Assembly (NCBI GenBank): GCA_036873135.1
Contig: JAPTYO010000018.1
Location: 7,307,503 to 7,371,502, forward strand
From: Clarkia xantiana subsp. parviflora
Taxonomy: Eukaryota; Streptophyta; Magnoliopsida; Myrtales; Onagraceae
Length of the DNA stretch: 64,000 bases
Direction: 5' to 3'
Part shown: positions 33,921-45,533 of the stretch, piece after piece
How positions within the stretch are numbered: the first letter of the stretch is position 1
Layout of the letters: each line of letters begins with the position of its first letter
Program-made: the position numbers and the translations under genes
The notes under the pieces: generated by a model
The model's input: the letters and a program-made list of their open reading frames with translations, nothing else
What the model was told of the DNA's origin: nothing
The model's database searches: none

Positions 33921-36684
33921 TTCTCCCATCCTTTTCTTCTTCTTCTTTTCTTTCTTGGAAGACATCCTTGATTCTATATAGCTTCAACAAAGCCAAGTGT
34001 TGGTTCTTCACTAAAGCCTTGGTTAGCAAGTCAGCTAGCTGATCCTTTGAAGGAATGTAGTGAACATCAATCCTGCCTTGTCCAATGTGATGTCTTGTGA
34101 AATGACAATCCAATTCAATGTGTTTGGTACGCTCATGAAACATTGGATTTTTAGCAATCTTCACAGCTGCTTGACTATCAGTGTATATAGGGATAGGAAA
34201 GTTTACTTGCAATCCAAGTTCCTTGAGAATCCTGCCTATCCAAAGTGCCTCTTGAATAGCAACTCTAAGGCACCTATACTCTGCTTCAGCACTTGATAGG
34301 GAAATGGTATCTTGCTTCTTGACCTTCCAAGCTATCATAGCTCCTCCTAGCTTTACACAATAGGCACTCACTGATTTCCTACTAAAAGGGCAAGCAGCCC
34401 AATCAGAGTCACAAAACAAGCTCAAATTAAGGTTGTTGTTGGAAGGATAGATCAAGCCTTGGCCTGGGGTGCCCTTGATGTACTTGATTATCCTAATGGC
34501 AGCTTCATAGTGAGACTTCTTTGGCTTGTCTACAAATTGACTTAGTCTCTGGACTGAGAAGCTAATGTCTGGTCTTTTCATTTTAAGATAGAGCAATTTG
34601 CCAATAAGTCTTCTAAATGAAGTAGCATCCTCTAATAGCACATCATCAGTGTTTGAGTTGGATGCTTTGTCATACTCATGTGTGGTGAGCTTGACATTGA
34701 ATTCCATAGGAGTTTCAGAAGGCCTTGCAGCCCCTAAGCCAGCCTCCTCAATGAGCTCCATAGCATATTTCCTTTGATTGATCACAAGTCCTTGATTTGA
34801 TCTTGCAATCTCCAAACCCAAGAAGTACCTCAAGTCCCCCAAATCCTTCAACTTGAAGTGTATTTGAAGTGTGTGTTTCAATTGATTGATCATCTTGGTA
34901 TTGAAACCAGTGATTAGAAGATCATCAACATAGATTAATAGAAACACCTTGTCATTGCCTTGTATCTTGGTGAACAAGGAATGATCTGAGGCACATTGTG
35001 TATAACCATTCTTCAACAATGTTTGGGTGAGCTTGATGTTCCATTGCCTTGAAGCTTGTTTAAGGCCATATAGGGACTTCTTAAGCTTGCATACACGTTT
35101 GGTAGATCCTTCAAGAGACTTTGAAGGATCAAAACCTTGTGGAATATCCATGTACACTTCTTCAGTTAAGTCACCTTGAAGAAAAGCATTGTTGACATCC
35201 ATATGGTATAATCCCCAAGATTTGGCAGGTGCCAATGCTAAGATGATCCTCACTGTGTCCATCTTGACCACAGGAGAGAATGTCTCATTGAAATCAGTCC
35301 CTTCCACTTGAGTGAATCCTTTGGCAACTAATCTTGCTTTATACCTTTCAATGGAACCATCAGAGTTGTACTTGACCTTGAAGACCCATTTGCAACCTAT
35401 TGAAGATTTGCCTTGAGGAAGTTCCATGAGTTCCCAAGTGTTGTTTGCTTGAAGGGCTTGTATTTCTTCCTTCATGGCCAAAATCCAATTGGGATCCTTG
35501 ATTGCTTGTTTGTAGGAGCTTGGTTCCTTGATTTTGTCAATGGCAGCCAAGAAGCATTTGTATTGAGGGCCTAAAGTGTCATATGACATATACCTCTCCA
35601 TGCCAAAAGTGGCATTGGAACTTGATCTTTGTTGAAGTTCAGCAATCCTTGCACTTCTCCTTGGTTGTGGTGGATTGAGTTGTGCAATTCTAAGACTCCT
35701 CCTTAGATTAGAAGGTTGGGGTGGATCATCCACAATGGGTGGTTGAGGTGTTGGAGTTTGTTGAGGTGGTGGAACTTCATTGATTGGGATGTGTCTTTGT
35801 ATATCCTCATCAAAGTAAGTTGGATTCTCTTGTGGGAAGTCTTCAATGGATTGCTTGGCTCCCAAGCAAGATGGAATGAGAGACTTTAAAGCATCCTTGG
35901 ACATGCTAAATGGGAAGATGTCTTCATGAAATGAAACATCCCTTGAAACATGAAACATTGAGTTGGAAATGTTCATCACAAGGTATCTATTTTGTGAAGT
36001 TGAATACCCCATAAGGATGCATGGTTCAGCCCTTGGACTAAACTTGTCATGGTTGTTCAATTTGGTTGCAAAGCATAAGCAACCTATGGTTCTCAAATGA
36101 AGAAGAGAAGGTGCGTTCCCATATAGCACTTCCATAGGTGATTTGAACTTCAAGATGGAGGTGGGTAGCCTGTTGAGCAAGTAACAAGCATTGAGTATGC
36201 AATATCCCCAATGTCTCAATGGCATAGAAGCTTGAAACCTTATGGCTCTAGCAATGTTGAGAATGTCCCTATGTTTGCGTTCAACCCTGCCATTTTGTTG
36301 TGGTGTATGCACACAACTTGTTTGATGAAGAATCCCAAATTGAAGAAGTAAATCTTTGCAAAATGAGTTGATGAACTCAGTCCCATTGTCACTTCGCAAA
36401 GTATTGACCATTGTACCAAATTGAGTCTTGACCATGATCAAGAAATTCTTGATGTGCAAGAAGGTGTCACTCTTGTGTCTCATCAAATAGACCCAAGTTG
36501 CCCTTGAATGATCATCAACAATGGTCAAGAAATATTGATTGTTCTTGAAGGTAGGCACCTTGTATGGTCCCCATAGATCCATGTGAATCAAATCAAAAGG
36601 CTTTGAAGCAATTGAATCACTGATTGGAAATGAAAATCTAGATTGCTTTGCAAGAGGAAAAATAGTGCACTGTGATATAACCAT
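33916..36684 (-). CDS. pol: Copia E pol: integrase core, RT, RNase H (open)
   Basis: A 922-residue open frame, the 3' two thirds of a Copia polyprotein. Integrase core triad D36 (HMDLWGP), D99 (LRSDNGTEF) and E135 (QQNGRVERKH) with 35 residues between the last two. RT has KWVFKVKYNSDG, RYKARLVAKGFTQVEG, MDVNNAFLQGDL and YVDD at about residue 585 (LLIYVDDLLITG). RNase H has FCDSDWAACPFSRKS (about 760), SSAEAEYRC (about 798) and TDSQAAVKIAKNP (about 833). All catalytic motifs look intact. The first codons are an artefact: the frame continues upstream from 37321-36638 after a frame change near 36690. Its stop lies in the first bases of the LTR. Confidence 0.92.
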   Translation of the reverse strand: MVISQCTIFPLAKQSRFSFPISDSIASKPFDLIHMDLWGPYKVPTFKNNQYFLTIVDDHSRATWVYLMRHKSDTFLHIKNFLIMVKTQFGTMVNTLRSDNGTEFINSFCKDLLLQFGILHQTSCVHTPQQNGRVERKHRDILNIARAIRFQASMPLRHWGYCILNACYLLNRLPTSILKFKSPMEVLYGNAPSLLHLRTIGCLCFATKLNNHDKFSPRAEPCILMGYSTSQNRYLVMNISNSMFHVSRDVSFHEDIFPFSMSKDALKSLIPSCLGAKQSIEDFPQENPTYFDEDIQRHIPINEVPPPQQTPTPQPPIVDDPPQPSNLRRSLRIAQLNPPQPRRSARIAELQQRSSSNATFGMERYMSYDTLGPQYKCFLAAIDKIKEPSSYKQAIKDPNWILAMKEEIQALQANNTWELMELPQGKSSIGCKWVFKVKYNSDGSIERYKARLVAKGFTQVEGTDFNETFSPVVKMDTVRIILALAPAKSWGLYHMDVNNAFLQGDLTEEVYMDIPQGFDPSKSLEGSTKRVCKLKKSLYGLKQASRQWNIKLTQTLLKNGYTQCASDHSLFTKIQGNDKVFLLIYVDDLLITGFNTKMINQLKHTLQIHFKLKDLGDLRYFLGLEIARSNQGLVINQRKYAMELIEEAGLGAARPSETPMEFNVKLTTHEYDKASNSNTDDVLLEDATSFRRLIGKLLYLKMKRPDISFSVQRLSQFVDKPKKSHYEAAIRIIKYIKGTPGQGLIYPSNNNLNLSLFCDSDWAACPFSRKSVSAYCVKLGGAMIAWKVKKQDTISLSSAEAEYRCLRVAIQEALWIGRILKELGLQVNFPIPIYTDSQAAVKIAKNPMFHERTKHIELDCHFTRHHIGQGRIDVHYIPSKDQLADLLTKALVKNQHLALLKLYRIKDVFQERKEEEEKDGRI
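33921..33955 (-). other. Polypurine tract of Copia E
   Basis: On the minus strand an almost pure purine run (AAGAAAGAAAAGAAGAAG, then AAAAGGATGGGAGAA) abuts the 3' LTR, where plus-strand DNA synthesis would be primed. Confidence 0.8.
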
Positions 36685-38321
36685 AGGTCTTATTCAAGCC
36701 TAAAACATCCAAATGGTTCAAATATTGTTCTGAGACATGACCCAAACGCCTATGCCATCTCAATACTTCATCCTTATTCCCCAAGCAAGTAGCTGCTATC
36801 TTCCTTGTGCTTGAAGGCACCACATCCTTCAAGGTGTACAATCCTTTATTCCATTGCCCAATCACCATGGACTTGCCACTCTGGCCCTGAAGCAAGACAT
36901 GATCACAAGTAAAGATCACTTTGCAATTTAACTGGCTAGGCAACCTAGAGACTGAGATCAAATTGAACTTGAAATCAGGGACCAAAAGGATGTTAGTCAA
37001 TGTGAATCCACTTGAGAAAGAGCAAGAACCAATATGGGTCACTTTGCACTTGTGACCATTTGGCAAGTGCACATATTGGTGATCAGAGTCACTCTTCTTC
37101 AAATCATGTAGCCATTCAATTTGATGAGTGATATGGTTAGTTGCACCTGAGTCAACTATCCAAACCATAGGATCACTAGATATACCTGCCATGTTGACAT
37201 GAGCTTGATCCACATCTTCAAAGGATAGAGGTGTATGATCAAAATGATCATCATGGGCAGCAACATGTTGAATCCTTTTGTCAGCTGTGCCATGGAAGAT
37301 TCTCTTGTCTTTGGCTGCCACATGCTCAATTGAACTTGAGGTTCCACCATCTTCAACAATGTTTGCTGAGTTCCAATTCCTCTTAGGAGCATTTGGATTG
37401 TTTTGATGGATTGGATGATCATATGGGTAGCCATGCTTGGTGTAGCAAACATCCTCATGATGACCCTTCTTGCCACAATAGGTGCAAGTAGGAAGTGGTT
37501 TGCCACTTGAAGCATTGAAATTGCCTCTGCCTCTTCCAATGCCATTGCCTCTTCCAAAACCTCTACCCCTTGCATATCATCTTCCATTGCCTCTACCTCC
37601 TCCATAAGATGGAATCTTCCCAGTGAATAAGGCTGTTGCCTCACCCACATCACCAATGGAACCAGAAATGGTCCTTTGACTCTCTTCTTGTACTAACACA
37701 GAGAAGGCAATGCTAAGTGTAGGAAGGGGTTGCCTCATAAGTAAGTTGCTCCTAATGTGTCCATAGGAATCATTTAGTCCCAAGAGGAAAGCCATCAACT
37801 TCTGTTTCTCTTTGTGCTCATTGACAATGGCAATGTCCCCAGCACATTGGAGAACCAAATCATCAATGGAAGCAAGAGCATCCCATAGTTGCTTCATCTT
37901 GGCAAAGTATTCAGTGATGGAGAGCACACCTTGAGATGTTTGGTAAATCTCTCTTGTCAATTGAAAGATTTGAGTGCCATCCACTTTGTCAAACATCTCC
38001 TTTAAGTCATTCCAAATGGAAGAGGCTGTAGGCTTGTAGATCAAGCCATTGACCAAGTCCTTGGCCACAGTGTTCCTTAACCATGCCTTGACAATTGCAT
38101 TTGCCCTATCCCATCACCCTATCATTGACACCAACATCCAATCTTGTGAATGTGCCATCTATAAAACCAAGCTTATTCTTCACCAATAAGCCTTCTCTGA
38201 TTGATGTGCTCCAAACATGATAGTTGGATGTTCCTTGAAGCTGAAAAGGAATGAGCATATGGCCAGTGGTGTCTGAGGGGTGAATGTATAGGGGATCATC
38301 AACATTGGTTTCCTGAGCCAT
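36638..38321 (-). pseudogene. gag: Copia E gag, zinc-knuckle, protease and integrase N-terminus (broken)
   Basis: Starts at MAQETNVDDPLYIHP (38321) after the leader. Gag runs through NYHVWSTSIREGLL and, after a frame change near 38108, WNDLKEMFDKVDGTQIFQL... to GGRGNGR, where a TGA at 37579-37577 stops it. The next codons in the same frame (YARGRGFGRG) continue naturally. The knuckle CTYCGKKGHHEDVC follows, then the protease site WIVDSGATNHIT, and WHRRLGHVSEQYL of the integrase zinc finger. The frame is lost again near 36690. The three lesions are few, consistent with a recent insertion, but they prevent a full polyprotein. Confidence 0.88.
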
Positions 38322-38342
38322 CTTGCAAGCAAAGTAACACAA

Positions 38343-39043
38343 GGAGCTTGAAGATTCAGAGTAAAAGGGAATTCAGAAGCAAGTGACTCCAATGAAAACG
38401 CACACAAACTATGCACTAGCAACAAAACTAGCACACCAAGTTTGTTGAGAGTAAGACAAAATTCCAGCTCACTCTTCAGTACAATTTGTACAATCCGCAA
38501 CAAATTGCTCCAAGTTCAATGTTCACAAATCACTAGGAATGGGTTAGAATCAAATCTCCATTGAAGAAAGCTCTGAAATCTTCAAGAAATGGAGTGAAAA
38601 CTCGAAGAACACACAATGACTCCTCAGCCGAGCAAAGTGTATGCAAACGTTGTAACGTAGAAAAATCACAACTTCCAAGTAGTATGCGCAGCTTGAACAA
38701 GCTCAAAATTCATATCCAAATCCAGGGAAACAAAGCAAATCCCAGATTATAACAAGAACAATCACGCAATTTGCTCAACAAGGCTGAAATCAACAAGAAC
38801 TAAGCAAACTAGGACTAAGACATGTTGACTATCCTTAGTCAATGCTCAGCTTTGTGTAGTGTTGTGATTTCTTGAATTTTTACTTACTTGACATCCATTC
38901 TTGCACAAGAAATGGAAATTTCAAGTTGAGATGAAGATCCACGAAGCTTATCTTGTATGGTTATGCAAGAACAAGGTGAACTTTGAAGGCTAAAATTGAA
39001 GAAATTTGATCTTCTTCAACTAGATGTGTACGCCGCCATTAGG
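38343..39043 (-). other. Untranslated leader of Copia E
   Basis: About 700 bp between the PBS and the Gag start; no conserved frame. It lies in the usual position for an RNA packaging leader. Confidence 0.6.
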
Positions 39044-39059
39044 GATGACTCTGATACCA
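39044..39059 (-). other. Primer binding site of Copia E
   Basis: On the minus strand TGGTATCAGAGTCATC directly follows the LTR end CTTATA; this fixes the LTR 3' end. Initiator tRNA-Met type. Confidence 0.88.
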
Positions 39060-39289
39060 TATAAGCTTGAATCATACTTCGTTGATGATTAGGGATTACA
39101 AGCAAGGTGATACAATATATATACTAAGTGAAACTAGGCTCACCAACTAAGACTATACAAAGAGTTGTGAACCAGGTGCATAGTGTTTGCATAGCATAAC
39201 CGGGTGCATACATAGTGGCAGGGTGTATGCATAGTAAAACTAAGTGTATGCATAGTGTATTGAACATAGTCTTCATATACATTTCTATA
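39060..39289 (-). repeat. 5' LTR of Copia E
   Basis: 230 bp, differing from 33691-33920 at about 39081 (G for A) and at two adjacent bases near 39167. Low divergence indicates a recent insertion. Confidence 0.93.
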
Positions 39290-39535
39290 ATATTTTCTAA
39301 GTGTTTCCATGTACGTACATACATGTCGACAAGGATGCATGTTGACAAGGGGAAAATATTTTCTAAGTGTTTCCATGTACGTACATACATGTCGACAAGG
39401 ATGCATGTCGACAAGTGAAGAATATTTTCTAAGTATTTCCATGTACGTACATACATGTCGACAAGGATGCATGTCGACAAGGGGAAAATATTTTCTAAGT
39501 GTTTCCATGTACGTACATACATGTCGACTAGGATG
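39290..39535. repeat. 66-bp tandem array in D, right part
   Basis: Continues the array cut by E: units start at CTAAG in 39297, 39363, 39429 and 39495; the last is truncated at CGACTAGGATGG. Together with the left side about 11 units existed before E inserted. A lone AAAATATTTTCTAAGTGTTTT also occurs at 39643. Confidence 0.93.
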
Positions 39536-40982
39536 GATTGCATGCATCAAGTAGCTATTATCAACTTCTACACTATTCCTACGACGCTTATTGACAAAGC
39601 TTATACGACAACATCTATGGTAACGAGCATTAGATATTGTTAAAATATTTTCTAAGTGTTTTAACATGCTTGCAGAAAATGGCCGATGATCAACATACGA
39701 CGCTCAAAGCACATTGTCTAGCTTACCATTACCCATGTACAACTATCAACGATCATGTCCGAACAACTATCCATCATCAACATCAAGCATACAAAAACGA
39801 TGACTAAAGCATGGAACAACATGATGGCAACGAATATTATGCACAAGGGAAGTATATCAATCCATTTATGCTTTTCTAAAAATTTCCAGCACTTAGAAAT
39901 TTTTTGTCCAATTTGGAAAGCTAATTACTCTAATGCATTTTATCAAACACCTTATGTGCATGTTAAGGTGACTACACACATGATGATTTCAAGATCGAAT
40001 TAAGGCCAAACGAAGTCACGAAATGTTCCGCCATGTACGAAATTGAACTCACCAACACAAAGCGAGTCCGAATTGACACGTGCCACACCGGAATCCAATG
40101 GATATCAACTATGGTGTGTCTACTTCAAATCTATGATCTCAAAAGCTTCATCTTCATCAAAGAGTAGAGAGCTTCTTGGAGATTTATCTATGAAGGATGT
40201 AAGATAATGAGTACTCTATCTCCTAATTTTCACTAATAGTGCCTACACCATGTGCAAAGGACTAAACTTTCATGTATTTTCATATAAGTCCTTAGCAACC
40301 TTTACAAGCATCTTTGCATCTCTCCTATGTTCATATTGCATACATATTACACAATGCTTCATGACATACTACACGTAATTACTATTACATATTACGTACA
40401 TAGAATTTATCATGCACGTTTCTTATTTATGATCGTTACATGATTATTTTTATAATCTAAGTATGAATTGAATGTTTTCATCATTTTCCATGCTTACATC
40501 ATACTACAAGTTTGCATCATTTTCCATGCTTACATCATACTACATGCTTGAATCATTTTCTATGTTTACATCATGCTTTATGTTGACAAGCATGCTTTCT
40601 AATTTCACATTGATCTAAGTGTTTTGCTTATTGCATGATTACGTCCTTTGTTTACTATGTCATCATCTACATGGTGACAACGTGTTATATGCTTACATCA
40701 TGTACCATGATATTATCACGTTATATAAATCTTTATTTCACTCATTACATGATATTGCGAATATAACTGCATGTTGTTATACGCATATTGTCCGCTACGC
40801 TAACCCTATAAACAGATTACGTACATACGGCGGAAAATTGAAGTTGGTCAAATTTATGATCCCAACACTCGAATTGACAAACAAGCCACCCCAAAGGTCA
40901 GTACCGAACCTAAATTGGACGAATATCTTATCATAAAAAGAGTCAAGCATGGGTTTTGAACCGCTATTTGACTCGGGGCAAG
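39536..40982 (+). other. Element D 3' non-coding interior
   Basis: No recognisable protein. It has short direct repeats around TTTCCATGCTTACATCATACTAC (about 40490-40580). Just before the 3' LTR is ACTCGGGGCAAG, a weak polypurine tract. Confidence 0.55.
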
Positions 40983-41629
40983 TGTTAGATATCTGTCCAA
41001 TTCGGGTTCGTGTTTACATTTCGGGCCTCGCAAAATAATCCAAAACCCGTAAAAGAACTCTTCCGCGGACACCCAAGTCCAAAAACGGTCCGGAATACGC
41101 GCAGTACTTGGACCGGGGGACTTCCAGATTGTTAAGGTAATCCGGACCCGGTCACCGACGTTCTCCGCGCGCTTATCTTGATTATTTTGCCAAATGCGAG
41201 AAGTCAGTGCACGCATAGTCCACCTTGATGACGGTATATGTTTTCCTTCATACCGACATCAAGCCGTTCAAAACTGGGCATGATCCCTAGGTTCCCTATA
41301 ATTAGGGGCCTAGGTCTCCCATTTTAAACAACTACCTCATTCTGGAATTTTCGTGCTCTGACCTCTCTCTAAAAGGCTTTCTCTCTCTAAAGATTTTGAC
41401 TTGAGTGTCGGAGAGGGCCCAACCAGCATTCCCCCCTCTCCCACGCTGGTTACTGCCCCTGATGCAGGACCTGGATTTCGAGAGATCAAAGTCGGGAAAT
41501 TGAAGACTAGTTCGAGGATCGTGTTTCAAGGATCGCGGCATACAGACAGACACCCGTTCCTGTACGCACATCCGGAGCCCGTTCGTGGAAAATAAGCCCG
41601 AAGCTACCCAAGTGGAAGCAGACTAAACA
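40983..41629 (+). repeat. 3' LTR of element D
   Basis: 647 bp, TGTTAGATATC...GACTAAACA, followed by the TSD GTACG. The 7-bp stem is preserved (AACCAGC 41421-41427, GCTGGTT 41445-41451) with a different loop length from the 5' LTR. Confidence 0.9.
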
Positions 41630-41634
41630 GTACG

Positions 41635-42200
41635 TAAACAATACAGTATATATAGGAACAATACGTTATCCTCGAACGTGACGATTTGCGACGACGGAAG
41701 CGGAAGCGGATCGTCGGAGGCGGTTCGGAATCACAACGGTGGGTATGCCGGTCGGAGAGGTACGTCACTAAGGAGGAGCGTACCTCGCTTCTCCACAGAT
41801 TATAACCCTAAGACGAACTAGAGCACTAGGATGTTTCGGGAGAGTTTGGACGGGTGTGGAACCTTGAGTTTCTCATGCACTGCATAAGCCTAACATATGG
41901 CTCTATTTATAGGCAAGGGAGAGAGACGAGCAGTTACAAACTTTCGGGATTCGACATTTCGGTCCCCGCTCTCTCTGCAACTCACACGAGCACCCCTTAT
42001 GAGTGCTTATTCCTACATCTCCCACTCACACATAATGGGATTGCTCAATGTGCTAGGAGACACACTCCTAACACCGCGTTTGTCTTTCATGGGCTAAACC
42101 GTGCCACCGGCATACTTCGCGAGAGCTAGTTGTTGTACATCTGGTAGGAAAGTACAACCTCTCGTTGTGAACAAACCAACTGGAGAATAATAAGTATGCT
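41635..42200 (-). repeat. Probable LTR of decayed Copia-like element J
   Basis: On the minus strand this stretch has CCTTGCCTATAAATAGAGCC, a TATA box (41911-41904), followed by a transcript-like, C/T-rich region, the layout of an LTR promoter. Ends are not resolved and no partner LTR is visible; J's other end would be right of 57209 or lost. Assignment to J is inferred from position. Confidence 0.35.
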
Positions 42201-44434
42201 TGTACCCTAGATCATCGAACCTCATTTAGGTATCCTAAAAAATCTCATTAGTTTTACCTTGTATTCACAATCATGAAACTAATTCATGACTGGTGCACCG
42301 GTGCACCGGCTCTAAGGCGAACTACGATGAAACAAATGCCAATTTAATCATCGATGATCTCATGTCAACGACCGACTTATGAATTCGAGTAGTTAGCTCT
42401 CTAATCACCTACTTGATGATTTTAAACTCAAAATCCTGTCTCATCTCCCATTGTCACACAGACGTAACGTCACTTAGACTCGGAGGTTGTTGTTCATGTG
42501 AGAGAGCTAACCTTTAGTTTACCCGGCATACATTTCACAAATCGTGTGAATTCCCAAGGCAATCATAATAAACATGTGTGTATTCAAATGTATTGATAAA
42601 AATGAACATTGTGAAGTGATCATTAGGAAAATTAAGCAAGCTACCTCGCTGTTTACACAATGTTCAAGACCATCTGTCTTCATTGTGGTCAAATGTCGAT
42701 TAATTACCCATATGCACGGAATTTACGGACTTACCACTTATCAATCATTCATCGACTATCACTTCACATTCACCATCTTGCATGCAACCATGCCTTATGC
42801 ACAGTTATATTGATCTATTGAATGTTCAAACATCGTCAGGATCCTCTTTGGAAAATATTACAGTACAATTACCAATAGAGTAACACTGGAGCATTAATAT
42901 GCATCATCCACAATATAGGAACCTTAGAGACAAAATCTAATCCTCAGTTTTTGGTGTGAGAGCACTAGCTTCATTCGTATATAGTGAATTTTCCACTCGT
43001 TTATCACTATCTGATGACCATATTCAGTAGGAAACGTTTTCCTAAGGAAGTTGTTACTCCCACTAGGAACAACTTCACTATATTTTTTCATACACATATG
43101 TACGAAACCTCAAAAACCACCGTTATCTGATCCTTGAGAAACAATCCAAGTCGAGCCATATGCGCAATTTAATAGTAGATCTAGTGCACGTAACAACATG
43201 CACACGAAACCCGACTGAGCTCATCTTTATTAAGACACTTGCCGCATCGAGTCATGAACTTATACTGAGTTACCTTATCGAGGTAATAATATCATCAATC
43301 ATCCAAGAACGTAATTTCTCAAATGATCTCTCAGAATCTTAATTTCGATATCATATTATTTTACCCTCTGAAAATCAACTTAAGTCTCACAATCATTTGA
43401 TTAACTCCGTAACTTCCAGCACGTACTAACTGTCGAGCACAATTACTCGACAATATCTTGTCGATGTTTTAATGACAGTCTTAGTCCATAGTGACTAAAA
43501 CATCGGACATGACTAAGACATTATCATTAATAATACTGCCTCTAGGGAATAAAGTAGATTGCTAACAGACTACCAAAAAGTCCAAAAGCTGCATTCTCAT
43601 GCCACAATATGATGAAGCACTTTGATTTCTACTTATAGATTCCGGGGCAATTTTTACATCCAAGATCAACATGGCTGGGTTCATGCGAATATCACGTTCG
43701 CAATTATTCGAGACACGTCTTAAATTGTTCATGACTTTTAGGACCTCACCGATCCATTTGCGCTTTACGTCTTCCATCTTGTCCTCCATTTCCTTAAAGG
43801 GTATTAGAAGCCACAACAAGCTCCCACTAGGATTAAGAACATTTTCTGCACACTCCCACTGGAACGATAACCTCTACTCATTTCAAGTATCAACATGAGA
43901 GTTCTTGCTCCCACTTGAACTAAGATCATGACCAAGATCATTTACATTCGCAACTGATGGTGAAGAAGGCGAGTATGACGAGAAACTTATTCAACATCTG
44001 TAAAAATCCTCCCACTCGAATGAAGTTATCTTGATACATCTAGCTCAAGAAATCAAAAATGGGTCACAACCGACTTTTCCCTTTATACGGATAAACATGT
44101 TCATTTCGACATCTATTAATTTAGGCACAAATTAGCTACCACTTTCGGACTTTTTTCGATTCATAACTTATATAAAGTGGTATGCAACTAACATTCAGGC
44201 ACTTGATCAAGTTGACAAACATTCGTCTCGATATAAGGTGGGTCCTCCTTGCGGAGAGACCCAGATATTACCATAGGTAATGTATTTTTGGTCCAATGTT
44301 GTCACTGACTCAACCATCTTTAGAAGCGTATCACGTACGTCTTCTAGCAACAAGTTTATGTTGCATAGTGCCAAAGAAAAATAGTCAACGAAATGAACTA
44401 TCTCCTTATATGACGTATCTTTACAAGTCAAGTC
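42201..44434 (-). pseudogene. Decayed interior of element J (left of G)
   Basis: No clear domain. Several CTCCCACTAGG/CTCCCACTGG words (about 43823, 43853, 43910, 44012) resemble, inverted, the PSGS linker words of family-1 Copia. A minus-strand frame at 43819-43562 (FKEMEDKMEDVKRKWIGEV...) is open but unrecognised. The stretch joins 55863-57209 once G is removed. Copia origin is likely from that right half. Confidence 0.4.
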
Positions 44435-45151
44435 TGTTGGATCACGGTGGAACTCCGGTACGGTCTTTTGACGGCGATCCTAGCTCCTTCGCTCCACGCA
44501 ATCCTGCAAGAGGGGATAGACCGGGCGGTGACCCAGAATCCCTCTCCGATGCTTAAATGAGTATCTCGTACGGACTGGCAAGCAGAAATCTCAAGTAAGG
44601 TATTTCAACGTAAGTGATCTGAGGTGACCTCTTGCCGTTTTATAGGCGAAGAGATACCTCAGTTACCTGGTGAACCGTTGGGGGTGGTTAGCCCGTATCC
44701 CGCGTATCTCGGGTGTGATCCCGCCTATCTAGGCCATGATCTCGCTTATCTCGGCCACGCCCTGCATATCTCGGCCACGCTCCGTGTATCTTAACCACGT
44801 TCCGCGTATCTCGGCCACGCCCCGCGTATCTCGGCCTTATCCTCTGATAACGAGTCCCGACTAACATCGGGGACTCCAGAGTTATCTCGTTGTGTCACCG
44901 CTCAGGGCCCCTCGTCATCGTGACAGGGCCTATTGTTCTCAGGGATTCGTCATCGGGGCCTACTCAGAGGCATCTCGTCGGGAGCGTTCAGCTCGCCTGT
45001 CAGGTCCGACTCTGTCGGGACCTCTCATCCTCGGACTTCCTTCGTCGGGATCTTTAGCCTGGGCCATCTTGGCCTTCGTTTAGGGCCCACCGGGCCTATT
45101 TGCCGTTTCCTCGCTGTTAATAGGGCCTAACGGCTGTAGTCGAACCCATCA
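44435..45151 (-). repeat. 3' LTR of Gypsy G
   Basis: 717 bp. On the element strand it starts TGATGGGTTCGAC and ends GATCCAACA. It includes seven degenerate 20-21 bp units (about 44697-44835, CCCGCGTATCTCGGCCACG type as printed), the TATA box TTTTATA (44638-44644, inverted), and the AGCATCGGAGAGGG block with ACCG/CGGT (about 44511-44560). Confidence 0.92.
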
Positions 45152-45165
45152 TTTGCCCCCAAGAC
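45152..45165 (-). other. Polypurine tract of Gypsy G
   Basis: On the minus strand CTTGGGGGCAAA abuts the LTR start TGATGGG, where plus-strand synthesis would begin. Confidence 0.7.
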
Positions 45166-45533
45166 ATGAGGGACTTTTAGTTCGTCGTGTCTTCCAACTC
45201 CCAACCTCCCGACATTGGAATCGGGGGTCTTTCCCTTGGCATAGTCACTTAATACTATTCTTCTCATTCACGTTTCCTTGATGCTTTGTGGATAACTGCC
45301 AAATCCGAGGGGACTCCTCGATTCCCCAGTTCATTAAATGCAGCAGTTAGTGAAGCGACGTCTTCGGCACTCGTGCCTGATTTTTCGCGCCTGCTTTTTT
45401 CTGAAAAGTTCTTTTCAGGCCGTTTCATCATTACGCCCGTTGCCCTTCTGCACGTTCCATCTCAACGGTCAGGATTAGAACTCTTCAACTTCGACGACTC
45501 GGATCGAAGTGTCCCTTCAACTGTCCTCTTTGC
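45166..45533 (+). other. Spacer upstream of the antisense gene in G
   Basis: No coding signal. It is presumably the promoter-proximal region of the plus-strand gene. It contains TCTGAAAAGTTCTTTTCAG, an imperfect dyad at about 45399-45418. Confidence 0.45.

Larger units (their letters stand above)
33691..39289 (-). mobile_element. Copia element E, young and nearly complete
   Basis: 5.6 kb, minus strand, inserted in the 66-bp array with TSD ATATT (33686-33690 and 39290-39294). LTRs are 230 bp each (33691-33920, 39060-39289) and differ at three positions by my reading. The PBS is TGGTATCAGAGTCATC (39044-39059, minus). A strong polypurine tract sits at 33921-33955. Gag to RNase H is readable throughout, with two frame changes and one stop. 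The LTR ends are TATA...TATA, not TG...CA. Confidence 0.93.
26732..41629 (+). mobile_element. Element D: Tat-like Gypsy element without RT or integrase, split by Copia E
   Basis: LTRs 26732-27385 and 40983-41629 (TGTTAGATATC...TTAACA/TAAACA) with a perfect TSD GTACG (26727-26731 and 41630-41634). Excluding E it is about 9.3 kb. The PBS region (27386) is a decayed form of that in F, G and K. The internal part has a Gag zinc-knuckle (about 28650) and two separate protease pieces, but no RT, RNase H or integrase motif in any frame. The rest is non-coding with repeats, including the 66-bp array where E landed. It resembles large retrotransposon derivatives that rely on proteins from autonomous relatives. 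Confidence 0.87.

Noticed and set aside
41854..42129. 91-residue frame near the D right flank as a host gene
   Set aside because: No domain; it overlaps an LTR-like promoter on the other strand and is rich in low-complexity words.
43562..43819. Minus-strand frame KEMEDKMEDVKRKWIGEV as a new gene
   Set aside because: Within decayed element J, only 85 codons, and flanked by linker-like Copia words; kept only as an unrecognised part of J.
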